From assembly GCF_008086045.1 (NCBI RefSeq), contig NZ_VSEY01000003.1:248001-312000 (forward strand): a stretch of DNA of 64,000 nt, given 5' to 3'. Position 1 is the stretch's first letter. The number at the start of each line of letters is the position of its first letter. Under the pieces are notes generated by a model. That model made no database searches. It saw only the letters and a program-made list of their open reading frames with translations, and had not been told where the DNA came from. Positions 32,559 to 39,953 of this stretch are shown one piece after another. Origin of the DNA: Nonomuraea sp. PA05 (GTDB lineage Bacteria; Actinomycetota; Actinomycetes; Streptosporangiales; Streptosporangiaceae). Both the position numbers and the translations under genes were made by a program.

Positions 32559-33370
32559 CGATCGCCCTCGTACTTTCGCTCGCGGTACTGCCAGACGAAC
32601 TCCAGCCACGGCGGGGCCACCCCCGTGAAGTGCGCCCAGCTGCCCGGCTCCGCGCCGGGGTAGTCGCCGCGCACCTCGGAGAGATGGGTCAGCGTGAAGC
32701 CCTCGCCGATCAGGCTGTTGACGATCCGGCTCAGCGTCTGCCGGTATTCCCTGGGCTCGCGGATGCCGGAGGCTTCCTGGTCGTGGACCCAGTCCTGGTC
32801 GGGGTAGGAGGTGGCGGCCTCGTCCGTGTAGGGCTGGGTGAGGGTGTAGCCCTCGCCGTTCCAGGAGTGGTGGGTCAGCCCGGAGAAGAACGGGTTGGCG
32901 CACATCAGGTAGTAGTGGCCGCCGTTCGCGATGACGCGGGCGACCTCGCGGAAGACGACCCGGGAGTCGGGGACGAAGGTCAGCGAGTACGGGTGCCAGA
33001 TCAGGTCGAAGGCGGTGTCGCCGAGGGCTGAGAGGTCCCGCATGTCGCCTTGGACGGTGCGGACGGCGACGCCGTAGTGATCGGCGGCCGAGCGGTCCCG
33101 CTCCAGTTGGCCGGAGCTGATGTCGAAGACCGTCACGTCGGCTCCGAGCAGGGCGAAGGCCGCGGACTGCTGGCCGCCTCCGCTCGCCAGGCAGAGCACC
33201 TTGCGGCCCGCGACGTCGCCGGGGACGCCCAGCCGTTCCAGGCCCAGGTAGCCGCGGGCCTTCTCCTCGTCCAGGTCGAGCATGGGGCGGGTGAACAGCG
33301 CGTCCGCCTCCACCAGGGCTTCCCAGCGTTCCGCGTTGTAGCGGTAGACCTCGTCCTGCACAGTGATCAC
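32543..33370 (-). CDS. class I SAM-dependent methyltransferase
   Basis: 275 aa. Motif I reads VLCLASGGGQQSAAFALLGA with the glycine-rich SAM loop, followed by acidic VFDIS (motif II) and GDMRDLSALGDTAFDLIWHP (motifs III-IV). The protein looks like the ubiquinone/menaquinone-type methyltransferase group, but C-terminal GDYPGAEPGSWAHFTGVAPP is a less common tail. The substrate is not evident. GTG start at 33370, with a second GTG nine bases later as an alternative. It is cotranscribed with the HAD hydrolase. Confidence 0.82.
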   Translation of the reverse strand: MITVQDEVYRYNAERWEALVEADALFTRPMLDLDEEKARGYLGLERLGVPGDVAGRKVLCLASGGGQQSAAFALLGADVTVFDISSGQLERDRSAADHYGVAVRTVQGDMRDLSALGDTAFDLIWHPYSLTFVPDSRVVFREVARVIANGGHYYLMCANPFFSGLTHHSWNGEGYTLTQPYTDEAATSYPDQDWVHDQEASGIREPREYRQTLSRIVNSLIGEGFTLTHLSEVRGDYPGAEPGSWAHFTGVAPPWLEFVWQYRERKYEGDRCSRV

Positions 33371-33447
33371 CTTAGCTGTCGCTCAACGCCCGCAACGAGT
33401 CGTTTTCCGTAGGGAAGTCGCGGCTGGGGAGGGGGCGACAGCATGTG

Positions 33448-33468
33448 GGCGCCCTCGGTGAGGGCGCC
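33448..33468 (-). terminator. terminator of the ECF42 operon
   Basis: Perfect nine-base stem GGCGCCCTC/GAGGGCGCC with a three-base loop, ten bases after the sigma gene stop. It has no U-run, which is common for terminators in high-GC actinomycetes. Confidence 0.55.
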
Positions 33469-33477
33469 TGAAGGCCT

Positions 33478-34623
33478 TCAATCTCGGAGCTTGGCGTTGA
33501 GGCGGGCGGCCTGCCGCGTGAGATGGTCCCGTTCGGGCAGGTTGGGGGCGGAGAGGGCGGCCTCGGCGTACAGGCGCGCCGCCGCAGCCAGGTCCCCGTC
33601 ACGCTCACGCAGGTACGCCTCGGCCGCGGTGTATCGGGGCAGCGACGGGTCGAGCTCCGCCAGGGCCGCCAGCCCGGCGCGCGGGCCGTCCGCCTCGCCG
33701 ACGGCGACCGCCCGGTTGAGGCGGGCCACCGGGTTGCCGGTGAGGCGCAGCAACTCGTCGTACCACTCGACGATCTGCACCCAGTCGGTCTCCCCGGCCG
33801 TGCGCGCGTCCGCGTGCAGCGCGGCGATGGCGGCCTGGGCCTGGAACTCGCCCAGCCGGTCGCGGGCGAGGGCGGCCTGGAGCACGTCCACGCCCTCGGC
33901 GATCAGGCGGGTGTCCCAGAGGCAGCGGTCCTGCTCGGCGAGGGGGACGAGGCTGCCGTCCCGGCCCGTCCTGGCGGGGCGGCGGGCGTGGTGCAGCAGC
34001 ATGAGCGCGAGCAGGCCCGCCACCTCCTCGTGCTTGGTCCCGGACGCGAGCCGGCGGGTCAGCCGGATCGCCTCGGCGGCGAGGTCGACGTCCCCTGAGT
34101 AGCCCTCGTTGAAGACGAGGTAGAGGACGCGCAGCACCGTGGCGACGTCGCCGGGCTGGTTGAAGCGGACGGACGAGACGGTCCGCTTGGCCCGGCTGAT
34201 GCGCTGGGCCATGGTCGCCTCCGGCACCAGGTAGGCCTGCGCGATCTGGCGCGTGGTCAGGCCGCCGACCGCGCGCAGCGTCAGCGCGACGGCCGAGGCC
34301 GGCGTCAGGGACGGGTGCGCGCACAGGAAGTAGAGCTGCAACGTGTCGTCCACCGGGTCGCCCGGCTCCGGCGCGGGCTCGGCCTCGACGCGCCCCTCGC
34401 GGTCGCGGCGGGAGGCGTCGGCGCGGGTGGCGTCCAGGAACTTGCGCCACGACACGGTGACCAGCCAGCCCTTCGGGTCGCGGGGCGGGTCGTCCGGCCA
34501 CACGCGCACGGCCTCGATCAGGGCATCCTGTACGGCGTCCTCGGCCGCCGCGAAGTCGGCTCCGCGGCGGACGAGCACGCCGATCACCGTGGGGGTGAGG
34601 GTCCGCAGCAGGGTCTCGTCCAC
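33478..34623 (-). CDS. ECF42-type RNA polymerase sigma factor
   Basis: 381 aa, about twice the length of a plain ECF sigma factor. Region 2 contains FAAAEDAVQDALIEAVRVWP, then DPKGWLVTVSWRKFLDA. Region 4 contains TTRQIAQAYLVPEATMAQRI, then SRAKRT. The C-terminal ~200 residues are a helical, TPR-like extension (VLYLVFNEGY, RDRLGEFQAQAAIAALHA, YLRERDGDLAAAARLYAEAA) characteristic of the ECF42 group, which lacks a classical anti-sigma factor. It is encoded with a DGPF protein, the known partner of ECF42. GTG start at 34623. Confidence 0.92.
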   Translation of the reverse strand: MDETLLRTLTPTVIGVLVRRGADFAAAEDAVQDALIEAVRVWPDDPPRDPKGWLVTVSWRKFLDATRADASRRDREGRVEAEPAPEPGDPVDDTLQLYFLCAHPSLTPASAVALTLRAVGGLTTRQIAQAYLVPEATMAQRISRAKRTVSSVRFNQPGDVATVLRVLYLVFNEGYSGDVDLAAEAIRLTRRLASGTKHEEVAGLLALMLLHHARRPARTGRDGSLVPLAEQDRCLWDTRLIAEGVDVLQAALARDRLGEFQAQAAIAALHADARTAGETDWVQIVEWYDELLRLTGNPVARLNRAVAVGEADGPRAGLAALAELDPSLPRYTAAEAYLRERDGDLAAAARLYAEAALSAPNLPERDHLTRQAARLNAKLRD

Positions 34624-34629
34624 CGTTCG

Positions 34630-35040
34630 TCACTCCGTGACGGTGGAGTGCGCGGACAGGAACGGGCGCACCTCCAGCCACTCGTGGATCGGCCGGCCGC
34701 CCGCTCCGGGAGCCGCGGACAGCTCGGCCGCCAGCTCCAGCGCCCGCTCGTACGTCTCGACGTCGATCACCATCCAGCCGGCGATCAGGTCCTTGGTCTC
34801 GGCGAACGGCCCGTCGGTGGCCGGCGGCCGTCCCTCGCCGTCGTAGCGGACGAACGTGCCCTCAGGGGAGAGCGCCTGGCTGTCGACGAACTCGCCAGTG
34901 GTCTCCAGCCGGGCGACGAAGTCCCGCATGTACTGCACGTGGGCGGAGACCTCCTCCGGCGTCCACTGGTCCATCGGCACGTCGTTGACCGCCGCGGGAG
35001 CGCCTCGGTAGTGCTTGAGAAGCAGGTACTTGGCCATCAT
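34630..35040 (-). CDS. YCII-related DGPF family protein
   Basis: 136 aa YCII-like ferredoxin-fold protein. It carries the signature TDGPFAETKDLIAGWMVIDV (about residues 77-96). DGPF proteins are encoded with ECF42 sigma factors and are their regulon members; their biochemical role is not known. AGGAGAAC directly precedes the start. It sits between the PPOX gene (30-bp gap) and the sigma gene (six-base gap) and so is part of the same transcript. Confidence 0.9.
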   Translation of the reverse strand: MMAKYLLLKHYRGAPAAVNDVPMDQWTPEEVSAHVQYMRDFVARLETTGEFVDSQALSPEGTFVRYDGEGRPPATDGPFAETKDLIAGWMVIDVETYERALELAAELSAAPGAGGRPIHEWLEVRPFLSAHSTVTE

Positions 35041-35070
35041 GTTCTCCTGTGTGCGGTTTCGTGAAGGGGT

Positions 35071-35568
35071 TCAGGCCTGCTGGCGTGCGGCTCGCTCGTG
35101 CATGAGCTCCTCGACCGCGCTCGGCAGCGTCGTCTCGAAGTCGATCAGCTTGACCCACGTCGGGGTGACGACGACCCGGACCATGCCGTCGTAGAGCGAA
35201 CGCACCTCCGCCTCCCACACGACCCGCTGCTCGGGCGTCATCTGGTAGCTGCCGTTCATCTGGAGGTACTCGTCCGGGATGCCGTCGACGACGTCCAGCT
35301 CGGCCTGGCCGCGGATGAGCAGAATCTTGGGCGGGTGCACCTCGGTGTCGATCGTCAGGGCCACCGCGGGGTTCTCGCGCAGGTGGGCGAGCTTGGGGGA
35401 GTTCTTCGTCGTGCACATGACGATCTGCGAGCCGTTCCAGGTGAACCCGATCGGGATGTTGCGGGGGGTGCCGTCCTTGGCGACGTAGGCGAGGCGGGTC
35501 AGGTCACGGGCGAGCAGTTCCTGGCTGTACGGGCGGTTCAGGATCTCGGTGATCTCGTGCTGCTGCAT
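35071..35568 (-). CDS. PPOX-class flavin/F420-dependent family protein
   Basis: 165 aa with the split-barrel fold of pyridoxamine 5'-phosphate oxidase. It includes LARDLTRLAYVAKDGTPRNI, then PIGFTWNGSQIVMCTTKNSP, KLAHLRENPAVALTIDTE and PPKILLIRGQAELDV. This subgroup in actinomycetes often binds F420, FMN or heme; the cofactor cannot be decided here. It is the first gene of the ECF42 operon, 53 bp downstream of an ECF42-like -10 box. GAGG lies eight bases before the ATG. Confidence 0.85.
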   Translation of the reverse strand: MQQHEITEILNRPYSQELLARDLTRLAYVAKDGTPRNIPIGFTWNGSQIVMCTTKNSPKLAHLRENPAVALTIDTEVHPPKILLIRGQAELDVVDGIPDEYLQMNGSYQMTPEQRVVWEAEVRSLYDGMVRVVVTPTWVKLIDFETTLPSAVEELMHERAARQQA

Positions 35569-35620
35569 GACTGGTCCTCTTCCTCGTCCCGCGGGCCGTG
35601 GTGGCCGCTTGTGACCCTGG

Positions 35621-35647
35621 GACGGAGCCGGCGCGACGTTCTCGACA
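35621..35647 (-). promoter_or_regulatory. ECF42-type promoter
   Basis: Minus-strand TGTCGA (35642-35647), 17-base spacer, CGTC (35621-35624). This agrees with the ECF42 promoter pattern I recall (TGTCGA at -35 and CGWC at -10). It stands upstream of the PPOX-DGPF-sigma unit, which points to autoregulation by this sigma factor. Confidence 0.65.
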
Positions 35648-35659
35648 TCCGTGTGGCCA

Positions 35660-36757
35660 TCAATCGGGATTTGTTTTTCTGAGGTCGAGCCGGGCGGCGG
35701 TGGGGAGGTGGTCGCTGCCGGTGGAGGGGAGGGTCCAGGTGCTGGTGGAGGGGGCGTCGCGGGTCATGATGTGGTCGATGCGGGCGAGGGGGAACGCGGC
35801 GGGCCAGGTGAAGGCGAAGCCGTCGAGGGCCGGGGTCAGGCGGGAGGTGAGGGGGGACAGGCCGCGGTCGTGCACGGCGCCGTTGAGATCGCCCATCAGG
35901 ACAATCCTGGCCAGCTCTTCCTCGGCGATGGCGGCGCCCAGGGCGGTGGCGCTCTCGTCGCGCCAGGCCGTGCCGTAGCCGTCCTGGAGGCGGATGCGGA
36001 CTGAGGGGAGGTGGGCGACATATGCCGCTATGTCGCCTGCCGGGGTTTGTACGGTGGCGCGCAGGCCGCGGTTCCAGTCGGCGGTGATGGCCTTGGGTTT
36101 GATGTCGAGGGGGCGGCTGTCGGTGAGGGGGTATCGGGACCAGAGGCCGACTGTGCCCACGATGATCCGGTGGGGGTGTTCCGGGGTGAGGGCCGCTTCG
36201 TAGACGGGCAGGGCCTCCAGGGTCAGCTCCTGGAGGGCGATGAGGTCGGCTCCGGCGCGGGCGAGGGCGTTCGCCGTGGTGGCGGGGGTCGCGTTGTCGT
36301 CGGCGACGTTGTGCTGGAGCACTGTGAGGACGGACGGTGGTTCGGGCGCGCCGGGGAACGCCGGGCCGGGAGGCGACGAGCCTGGGAACACCCAGGCGCC
36401 GAACATGACGGCCCAGACCACCGCCGGCACGATCGCGGCCACGATCGCGGCGGGTGAGCGTCGTAATGAGGCCAGGGCGAGCAGGGCCACGGCGGGCAGG
36501 CCGAGCCAGGGCAGGAAGGTCTCCAGCAGGCTGCCGAGGTTGCCCACGGCGTTGGGGACGGCCGAGTGGAACGCCAGGAGCGCGGCGACCAGCACGGAGA
36601 GCGACCCCAGAACCCACGGGCTCCGACGCCGCCCGTCCGCGCCCGGCCCGTCCGCGCCCGGCCCGTCCGCGCCCGGCCCGTCCGCGCCCGGCCCGTCCGC
36701 GCCCGGCCCGTCCGCGCCCGGCCCGTCCGCGCCCGGCCCGTCCGCGTCCAGGCTCAA
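35660..36757 (-). CDS. endonuclease/exonuclease/phosphatase family membrane protein
   Basis: 365 aa. Residues about 5-42 are a pentapeptide tandem repeat (ADGPG, about eight copies) encoded by a 15-bp DNA repeat. Three hydrophobic segments follow (about 47-66, 78-97, 105-125), then an EEP domain: VLQHNVADDN, ALQELTLEALP, GDLNGAVHD and the C-terminal GSDHLPTAARL with the catalytic His. Actinomycete relatives are membrane-anchored, with the phosphoesterase outside. The TTG start overlaps the peptidase E stop (TTGA), and the repeat lies at the very start. Confidence 0.82.
   Translation of the reverse strand: MSLDADGPGADGPGADGPGADGPGADGPGADGPGADGPGADGRRRSPWVLGSLSVLVAALLAFHSAVPNAVGNLGSLLETFLPWLGLPAVALLALASLRRSPAAIVAAIVPAVVWAVMFGAWVFPGSSPPGPAFPGAPEPPSVLTVLQHNVADDNATPATTANALARAGADLIALQELTLEALPVYEAALTPEHPHRIIVGTVGLWSRYPLTDSRPLDIKPKAITADWNRGLRATVQTPAGDIAAYVAHLPSVRIRLQDGYGTAWRDESATALGAAIAEEELARIVLMGDLNGAVHDRGLSPLTSRLTPALDGFAFTWPAAFPLARIDHIMTRDAPSTSTWTLPSTGSDHLPTAARLDLRKTNPD
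36631..36746. repeat. 15-bp coding tandem repeat
   Basis: Seven exact copies of GCCCGTCCGCGCCCG plus a partial copy, period 15, inside the start of the EEP-family gene. They encode ADGPG repeats on the minus strand. The copies are identical, so copy number is likely to vary between strains and could be misassembled. Confidence 0.97.
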
Positions 36758-37482
36758 GGGACCCAGCGGCGGGCCGGGACGGCCGTCTCCCGGCTCGTGC
36801 CGTCGCCGTCACGCTCGACGAACCACGCGTTCCTGTCAGGAAGCACGCTCAACGCCTCGTGCAGCCGGGTGCCCACGTAGTGCAGCGCGACACCGTCCTC
36901 CGTGGCGTATCCCGGCGGAAGCGTCCCCTCGCCGACCAGCCGCCGGTAGGTGTCCCGGCGCGGCTGGTCGCCCAGGTCGTCGTGGACGCCGTTGCTGAAC
37001 GGCAGGAAGCCGAGACAGTCGTGCACCGGGTCGAGCTGGTCGCCGAAGGAGTCGGTCACCCCGCCCAGGTGCCAGCACAGGCTGCCCGCGCTCTGCCCGG
37101 CCAGCACCACGCCCGCCTCCCAGCACTCCCGCATGATCTCCTCCAGCCGGTGCGCCCGCCAGACCGCCAGCAGGTTCACCACGCTGCCCCCTGACACGAA
37201 GACGACGTCCTGGGAGAGCAGGTGCGCGCGCACGTCCTTGACGTTCGGCTGGGTGAAGAGCTGCAGGTGGGAGAGTTCGGCGTCGCCGAGCTTCGGCACG
37301 AGTCCGTACCAGCCGTCGATCTGCTCCCGCGCGTCCCCCGTCGCTGTCGCGATCAGGCAGACGCGCGGCCTGGGCACCTCGGCCAGTCGCATCGCCTGCC
37401 AGATCTGCACGCCCGCGTGGGTGAACCCCTCAGGCGGATAGAGCACTCCTGAGCAGGCGAGAATCTGTGGCTCTCGGGTCAT
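36754..37482 (-). CDS. peptidase E family (S51) protein
   Basis: 242 aa with the class-I-glutamine-amidotransferase-like fold of aspartyl dipeptidase PepE. The nucleophile elbow AGQSAGSLCW contains the catalytic serine; VVFVSGGSVVNLLAVW matches the glycine-rich loop before it, and DCLGFLPFSNGVHDD carries the expected histidine. The family cuts Asp-X dipeptides, or as cyanophycinase, cyanophycin. I prefer ATG 37482 over 37488 because AAGGA is well spaced for it. Its stop overlaps the next gene by four bases. Confidence 0.85.
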   Translation of the reverse strand: MTREPQILACSGVLYPPEGFTHAGVQIWQAMRLAEVPRPRVCLIATATGDAREQIDGWYGLVPKLGDAELSHLQLFTQPNVKDVRAHLLSQDVVFVSGGSVVNLLAVWRAHRLEEIMRECWEAGVVLAGQSAGSLCWHLGGVTDSFGDQLDPVHDCLGFLPFSNGVHDDLGDQPRRDTYRRLVGEGTLPPGYATEDGVALHYVGTRLHEALSVLPDRNAWFVERDGDGTSRETAVPARRWVP

Positions 37483-37529
37483 GGGCATGATCCTTCACCG
37501 GCGGGCGCGCCGCCCGCAAGCCGTGCGCG

Positions 37530-38291
37530 TCACCGTTCGAGGTGCTCGAAGAGCAGCCGCAGCACCGTCTCGGGCGCCTCGACGTGCGGGTCGTGCCCGG
37601 TGGCCAGGGACGCCTCCCGTACCAGCGGGCACTCCTCCACCACCGCGCCGAGCTGCCGCCGCGTCCACAGGCAGTACGCCTCCCACGCCGGCACGAGCCG
37701 ATCGGGGAAGACGGCGGCGAATGCCGTCGCGTCACCGCTGACCACCAGCAGCGGGCAGCGCGCGGCGCGGTACACCTTGAACAGGTCCAGGGCGTCGATC
37801 TCCCGCATGACCTGCAAGAACTCCTCCGGAAGGCCCTGGCCCAGCTCCGTCAGGAAGGCGGTCATCTCCTGGCAGGCGGCCGACGCCGCGGCCTCCTCCA
37901 GGCCGGCGAACTGGCCGGGGCGGGTCGGGTTGCCGTGGCCGTCGAGGTTCACGGCGAGCGGGCAGTCCGGGTGCTCGGACGCCCACAGCGCGGCGACCAT
38001 GCCGCCGAGTGAGTGGCCGACGATCACCGGCCGGTGCAGCCCGTACGCGCCGGCGACGGCGGTGACGTCGCCGAGGGCCGCCTGCCACGACCACGGGGCG
38101 GCCCCGGACTCGCCGTGGCCGCGCAGGTCCATGGACACCGGCCGGAACCCGGCGGTCACGAGGAGCCGGGCGAAGACGTCCCAGTCGTGGCGGGTGCGAC
38201 CGCCGCCGTGCAGGAGCAGGACGTCCTGGCCGGAGCCGCCGTGGTCATGAGCGGCGATGGGTACGCCGCCGCTCGCGACGGGCGTGATCAT
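37530..38291 (-). CDS. alpha/beta hydrolase
   Basis: 253 aa, standard alpha/beta hydrolase: oxyanion region LLLHGGGRTRHDW, nucleophile elbow VGHSLGGMVAAL, acid in VVSGDATAF, and catalytic His in ATGHDPHVEAP. It resembles haloperoxidase/esterase-like enzymes. The ATG at 38291 overlaps the stop of the upstream lipoprotein gene by four bases, so the two are translationally coupled. The longer open frame upstream is a shadow. Substrate unknown; because its partner carries a Cpe/LpqF domain, a joint role is possible. Confidence 0.87.
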   Translation of the reverse strand: MITPVASGGVPIAAHDHGGSGQDVLLLHGGGRTRHDWDVFARLLVTAGFRPVSMDLRGHGESGAAPWSWQAALGDVTAVAGAYGLHRPVIVGHSLGGMVAALWASEHPDCPLAVNLDGHGNPTRPGQFAGLEEAAASAACQEMTAFLTELGQGLPEEFLQVMREIDALDLFKVYRAARCPLLVVSGDATAFAAVFPDRLVPAWEAYCLWTRRQLGAVVEECPLVREASLATGHDPHVEAPETVLRLLFEHLER

Positions 38292-38680
38292 TGGGGTTCG
38301 AGGAGCAGGTAGTCGATCTTGCCGTCGTCCCCGACGGAGATCTTCGTGTCGTACTTCTGCCCGGCGGGGATGGACGTCACCCCGGCCAGCTCGTTCGGCT
38401 TCGTGCTGCTCAGCTCGTCCAGCTTGAGCCCGGCCAGGTCCTTGGCGATGCCGTTGAACTTGTCCGCAGGGATCTCCTTGAGGAAGGCCTCGCTGAGGTG
38501 CTCGCCGAGCTCGTTCTCGGGGATCGGCGTGCGGTTGACGGCGTCCAGATACCACTGCAACTGCTTGCCCACCGGGCTGTCGGGGACGGCCAGGCTCGGC
38601 CCGCCGCCCGCGGCCGAGCAGCCCGTCACGAGGGCGACGAGCAGGGTGAACAGGCCCGCTAAGGCTGGGATCGAACGCAC
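38288..38680 (-). CDS. lipoprotein with Cpe/LpqF N-terminal domain
   Basis: 130 aa. A lipobox LVALVTGC follows a basic N terminus and hydrophobic segment, so the mature protein begins at Cys (about residue 21). The rest (SPVGKQLQWYLDAVN, EHLSEAFLKEIPADKFNGI, ELAGVTSIPAGQKYDTKISV and IDYLLLEP) resembles, by memory, the NTF2-like N-terminal domain of Cpe/LpqF serine hydrolases (the clavulanate ORF12 type). There it is fused to a beta-lactamase-fold domain. Here that domain is absent and the next gene is an alpha/beta hydrolase. GTG 38680 is preceded by AGGAG. Confidence 0.7.
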   Translation of the reverse strand: MRSIPALAGLFTLLVALVTGCSAAGGGPSLAVPDSPVGKQLQWYLDAVNRTPIPENELGEHLSEAFLKEIPADKFNGIAKDLAGLKLDELSSTKPNELAGVTSIPAGQKYDTKISVGDDGKIDYLLLEPQ

Positions 38681-38764
38681 GGGAGAACTCCTGATGATCG
38701 ACTGCAGGGGAGGGAATGCTAGCAACCGCGACCGTCAGAACCGCGTCGGGCGGGATCCTCACTG

Positions 38765-39045
38765 TCAGAGCAGGATGACGGGGTTGGTGAGGGCGGCCAT
38801 GCGCCCGTCCGGGTGGCGGATCTCGGCGCGGACGAACGCCGACTCCGCCGCGCTCGTCCGCCACTTCACCAGGCCGGGCCCGTTCCGGGCAGCGCTTCGC
38901 GCAGCACCGTGCCGCGTTCGGTGTGCAGGGTGACCGCGAGCGCGGCCCAGTCGGCCCAGGCGGAGGGCGTGTTGTGCTCGGTGACGGCGATGAAGTCGAG
39001 CCCGGCGGCGCGTGCCCCTGCCGTGACCGGTCGCCATCCCGGCAG
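38765..39045 (-). pseudogene. remnant of CehA/McbA-type PHP metallohydrolase
   Basis: One frame gives ARAAGLDFIAVTEHNTPSAW, the second metal-ligand block of PHP-domain CehA/McbA phosphoesterases. It runs directly into TLHTERGTVLREALPG. Another frame finishes the protein as FVRAEIRHPDGRMAALTNPV followed by ILL and a stop. The N terminus and the middle (over 200 residues) are missing and a frameshift lies near 38871-38885. This is clearly a dead fragment, wedged between the lipoprotein gene and pyrH. Confidence 0.7.
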
Positions 39046-39049
39046 GGTA

Positions 39050-39787
39050 CTAGGCAGGCGGCACGGCGTCGTCGGTGGTGATACGGGTGCCGATGTCCTC
39101 GCCCTCGCAGATGGCCCGCATGACGCCCCTGGCGGCCACGTCGAAGACGTGCATGCGCAGGCCCTGCTCGTTGGCCAGCACGAACGCGCTCTCGTCCATG
39201 ACCCGCACCTTGGCCGCCAGCGCCTCACGGTAGGTGAGGTTCGTGAAGCGCTTGGCGTCCGGGTTGAGGTTCGGGTCGCTGTCGTACACGCCGTCCACGC
39301 CGCGCTTGGCCACCAGCAGCGCGTCGGCGTCCAACTCCAGGGCGCGTTGCACCGCGGGGTAGTCGGTGGTGACGTACGGCTGGCCGATGCCGCCGGCGAG
39401 CAGCACGATGAGGTCGCGGCGCAGGTGCCGGTCGGCGCGCAGCCTGATGAACGGCTCCGCCACGCTCTGCATGGGCATCGCCGTCATGACCCGGACGTCG
39501 GTGTCGGAGCGGGCGGTCAGCACGCCGCGCAGCATCAGCGCGTTCATGACGGTGCCCAGCATGCCGATGTTGTCGGCCTCGGCCCTGCCGATGCCCCAGC
39601 CGTCCGCCATGCGCCCGCGGAAGTAGTTGCCGCCGCCGATGACCACGGCGATCTGCACGCCGAGGTCGTGGACCGACAGGATCTCGTCCGCGAGCTGGGC
39701 CAGGCTCGCCGGGTCGGTGCCCCAGCCGGACTCTCCCGACAGGGCCTCGCCGCTGAGCTTGACCACGACCCGTGAGTAACGACGCAT
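39050..39787 (-). CDS. pyrH: UMP kinase
   Basis: 245 aa amino-acid-kinase-fold UMP kinase (UMP + ATP to UDP). Diagnostic blocks are VVVKLSGEALSG, VIGGGNYFRG, ADNIGMLGTVMNALML and AMPMQSVAEPF, plus DADALLVAKRGVDGVYDSDP. PyrH usually sits between tsf and frr; here the neighbours are a GNAT gene and a PHP remnant, so this is likely an additional copy. The open frame extends to 39862, but MRRYSRVVVKLSG is the family start; AAGGG lies about ten bases upstream. A 24-bp tandem array occupies its leader. Confidence 0.88.
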   Translation of the reverse strand: MRRYSRVVVKLSGEALSGESGWGTDPASLAQLADEILSVHDLGVQIAVVIGGGNYFRGRMADGWGIGRAEADNIGMLGTVMNALMLRGVLTARSDTDVRVMTAMPMQSVAEPFIRLRADRHLRRDLIVLLAGGIGQPYVTTDYPAVQRALELDADALLVAKRGVDGVYDSDPNLNPDAKRFTNLTYREALAAKVRVMDESAFVLANEQGLRMHVFDVAARGVMRAICEGEDIGTRITTDDAVPPA

Positions 39788-39837
39788 GCCCGCATCCCTT
39801 CGCGGTCGCGCGCTCGGCGACCCGACCAAGGATACGC

Positions 39838-39953
39838 GCGGGCCGTCCCGGAGCCGGCGCACGTCGCCGTCCCAGAGCCAGTGCGCGTCGCTGTCACAGG
39901 GGCAGTGGGCGTTGCCGTCACAGAGGAAGTGCGCGCGCCGTCACAGGGGCAGG
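39838..39953. repeat. 24-bp degenerate tandem repeat
   Basis: About four and a half copies of a 24-bp unit, for example at 39862, 39886 and 39910, with core GCCGTCACAGAGGMAGTGCG. The right-most partial copy contains the GNAT stop codon and last codons, so the array appears to have grown out of that gene end into the pyrH leader. Confidence 0.85.

Noticed and set aside
36631..36746. CRISPR array
   Set aside because: Units are contiguous 15-mers without spacers and encode an in-frame peptide repeat.
39838..39953. CRISPR array or clustered operator
   Set aside because: Contiguous degenerate 24-mers without spacers; best explained as slippage copies of the GNAT gene end.
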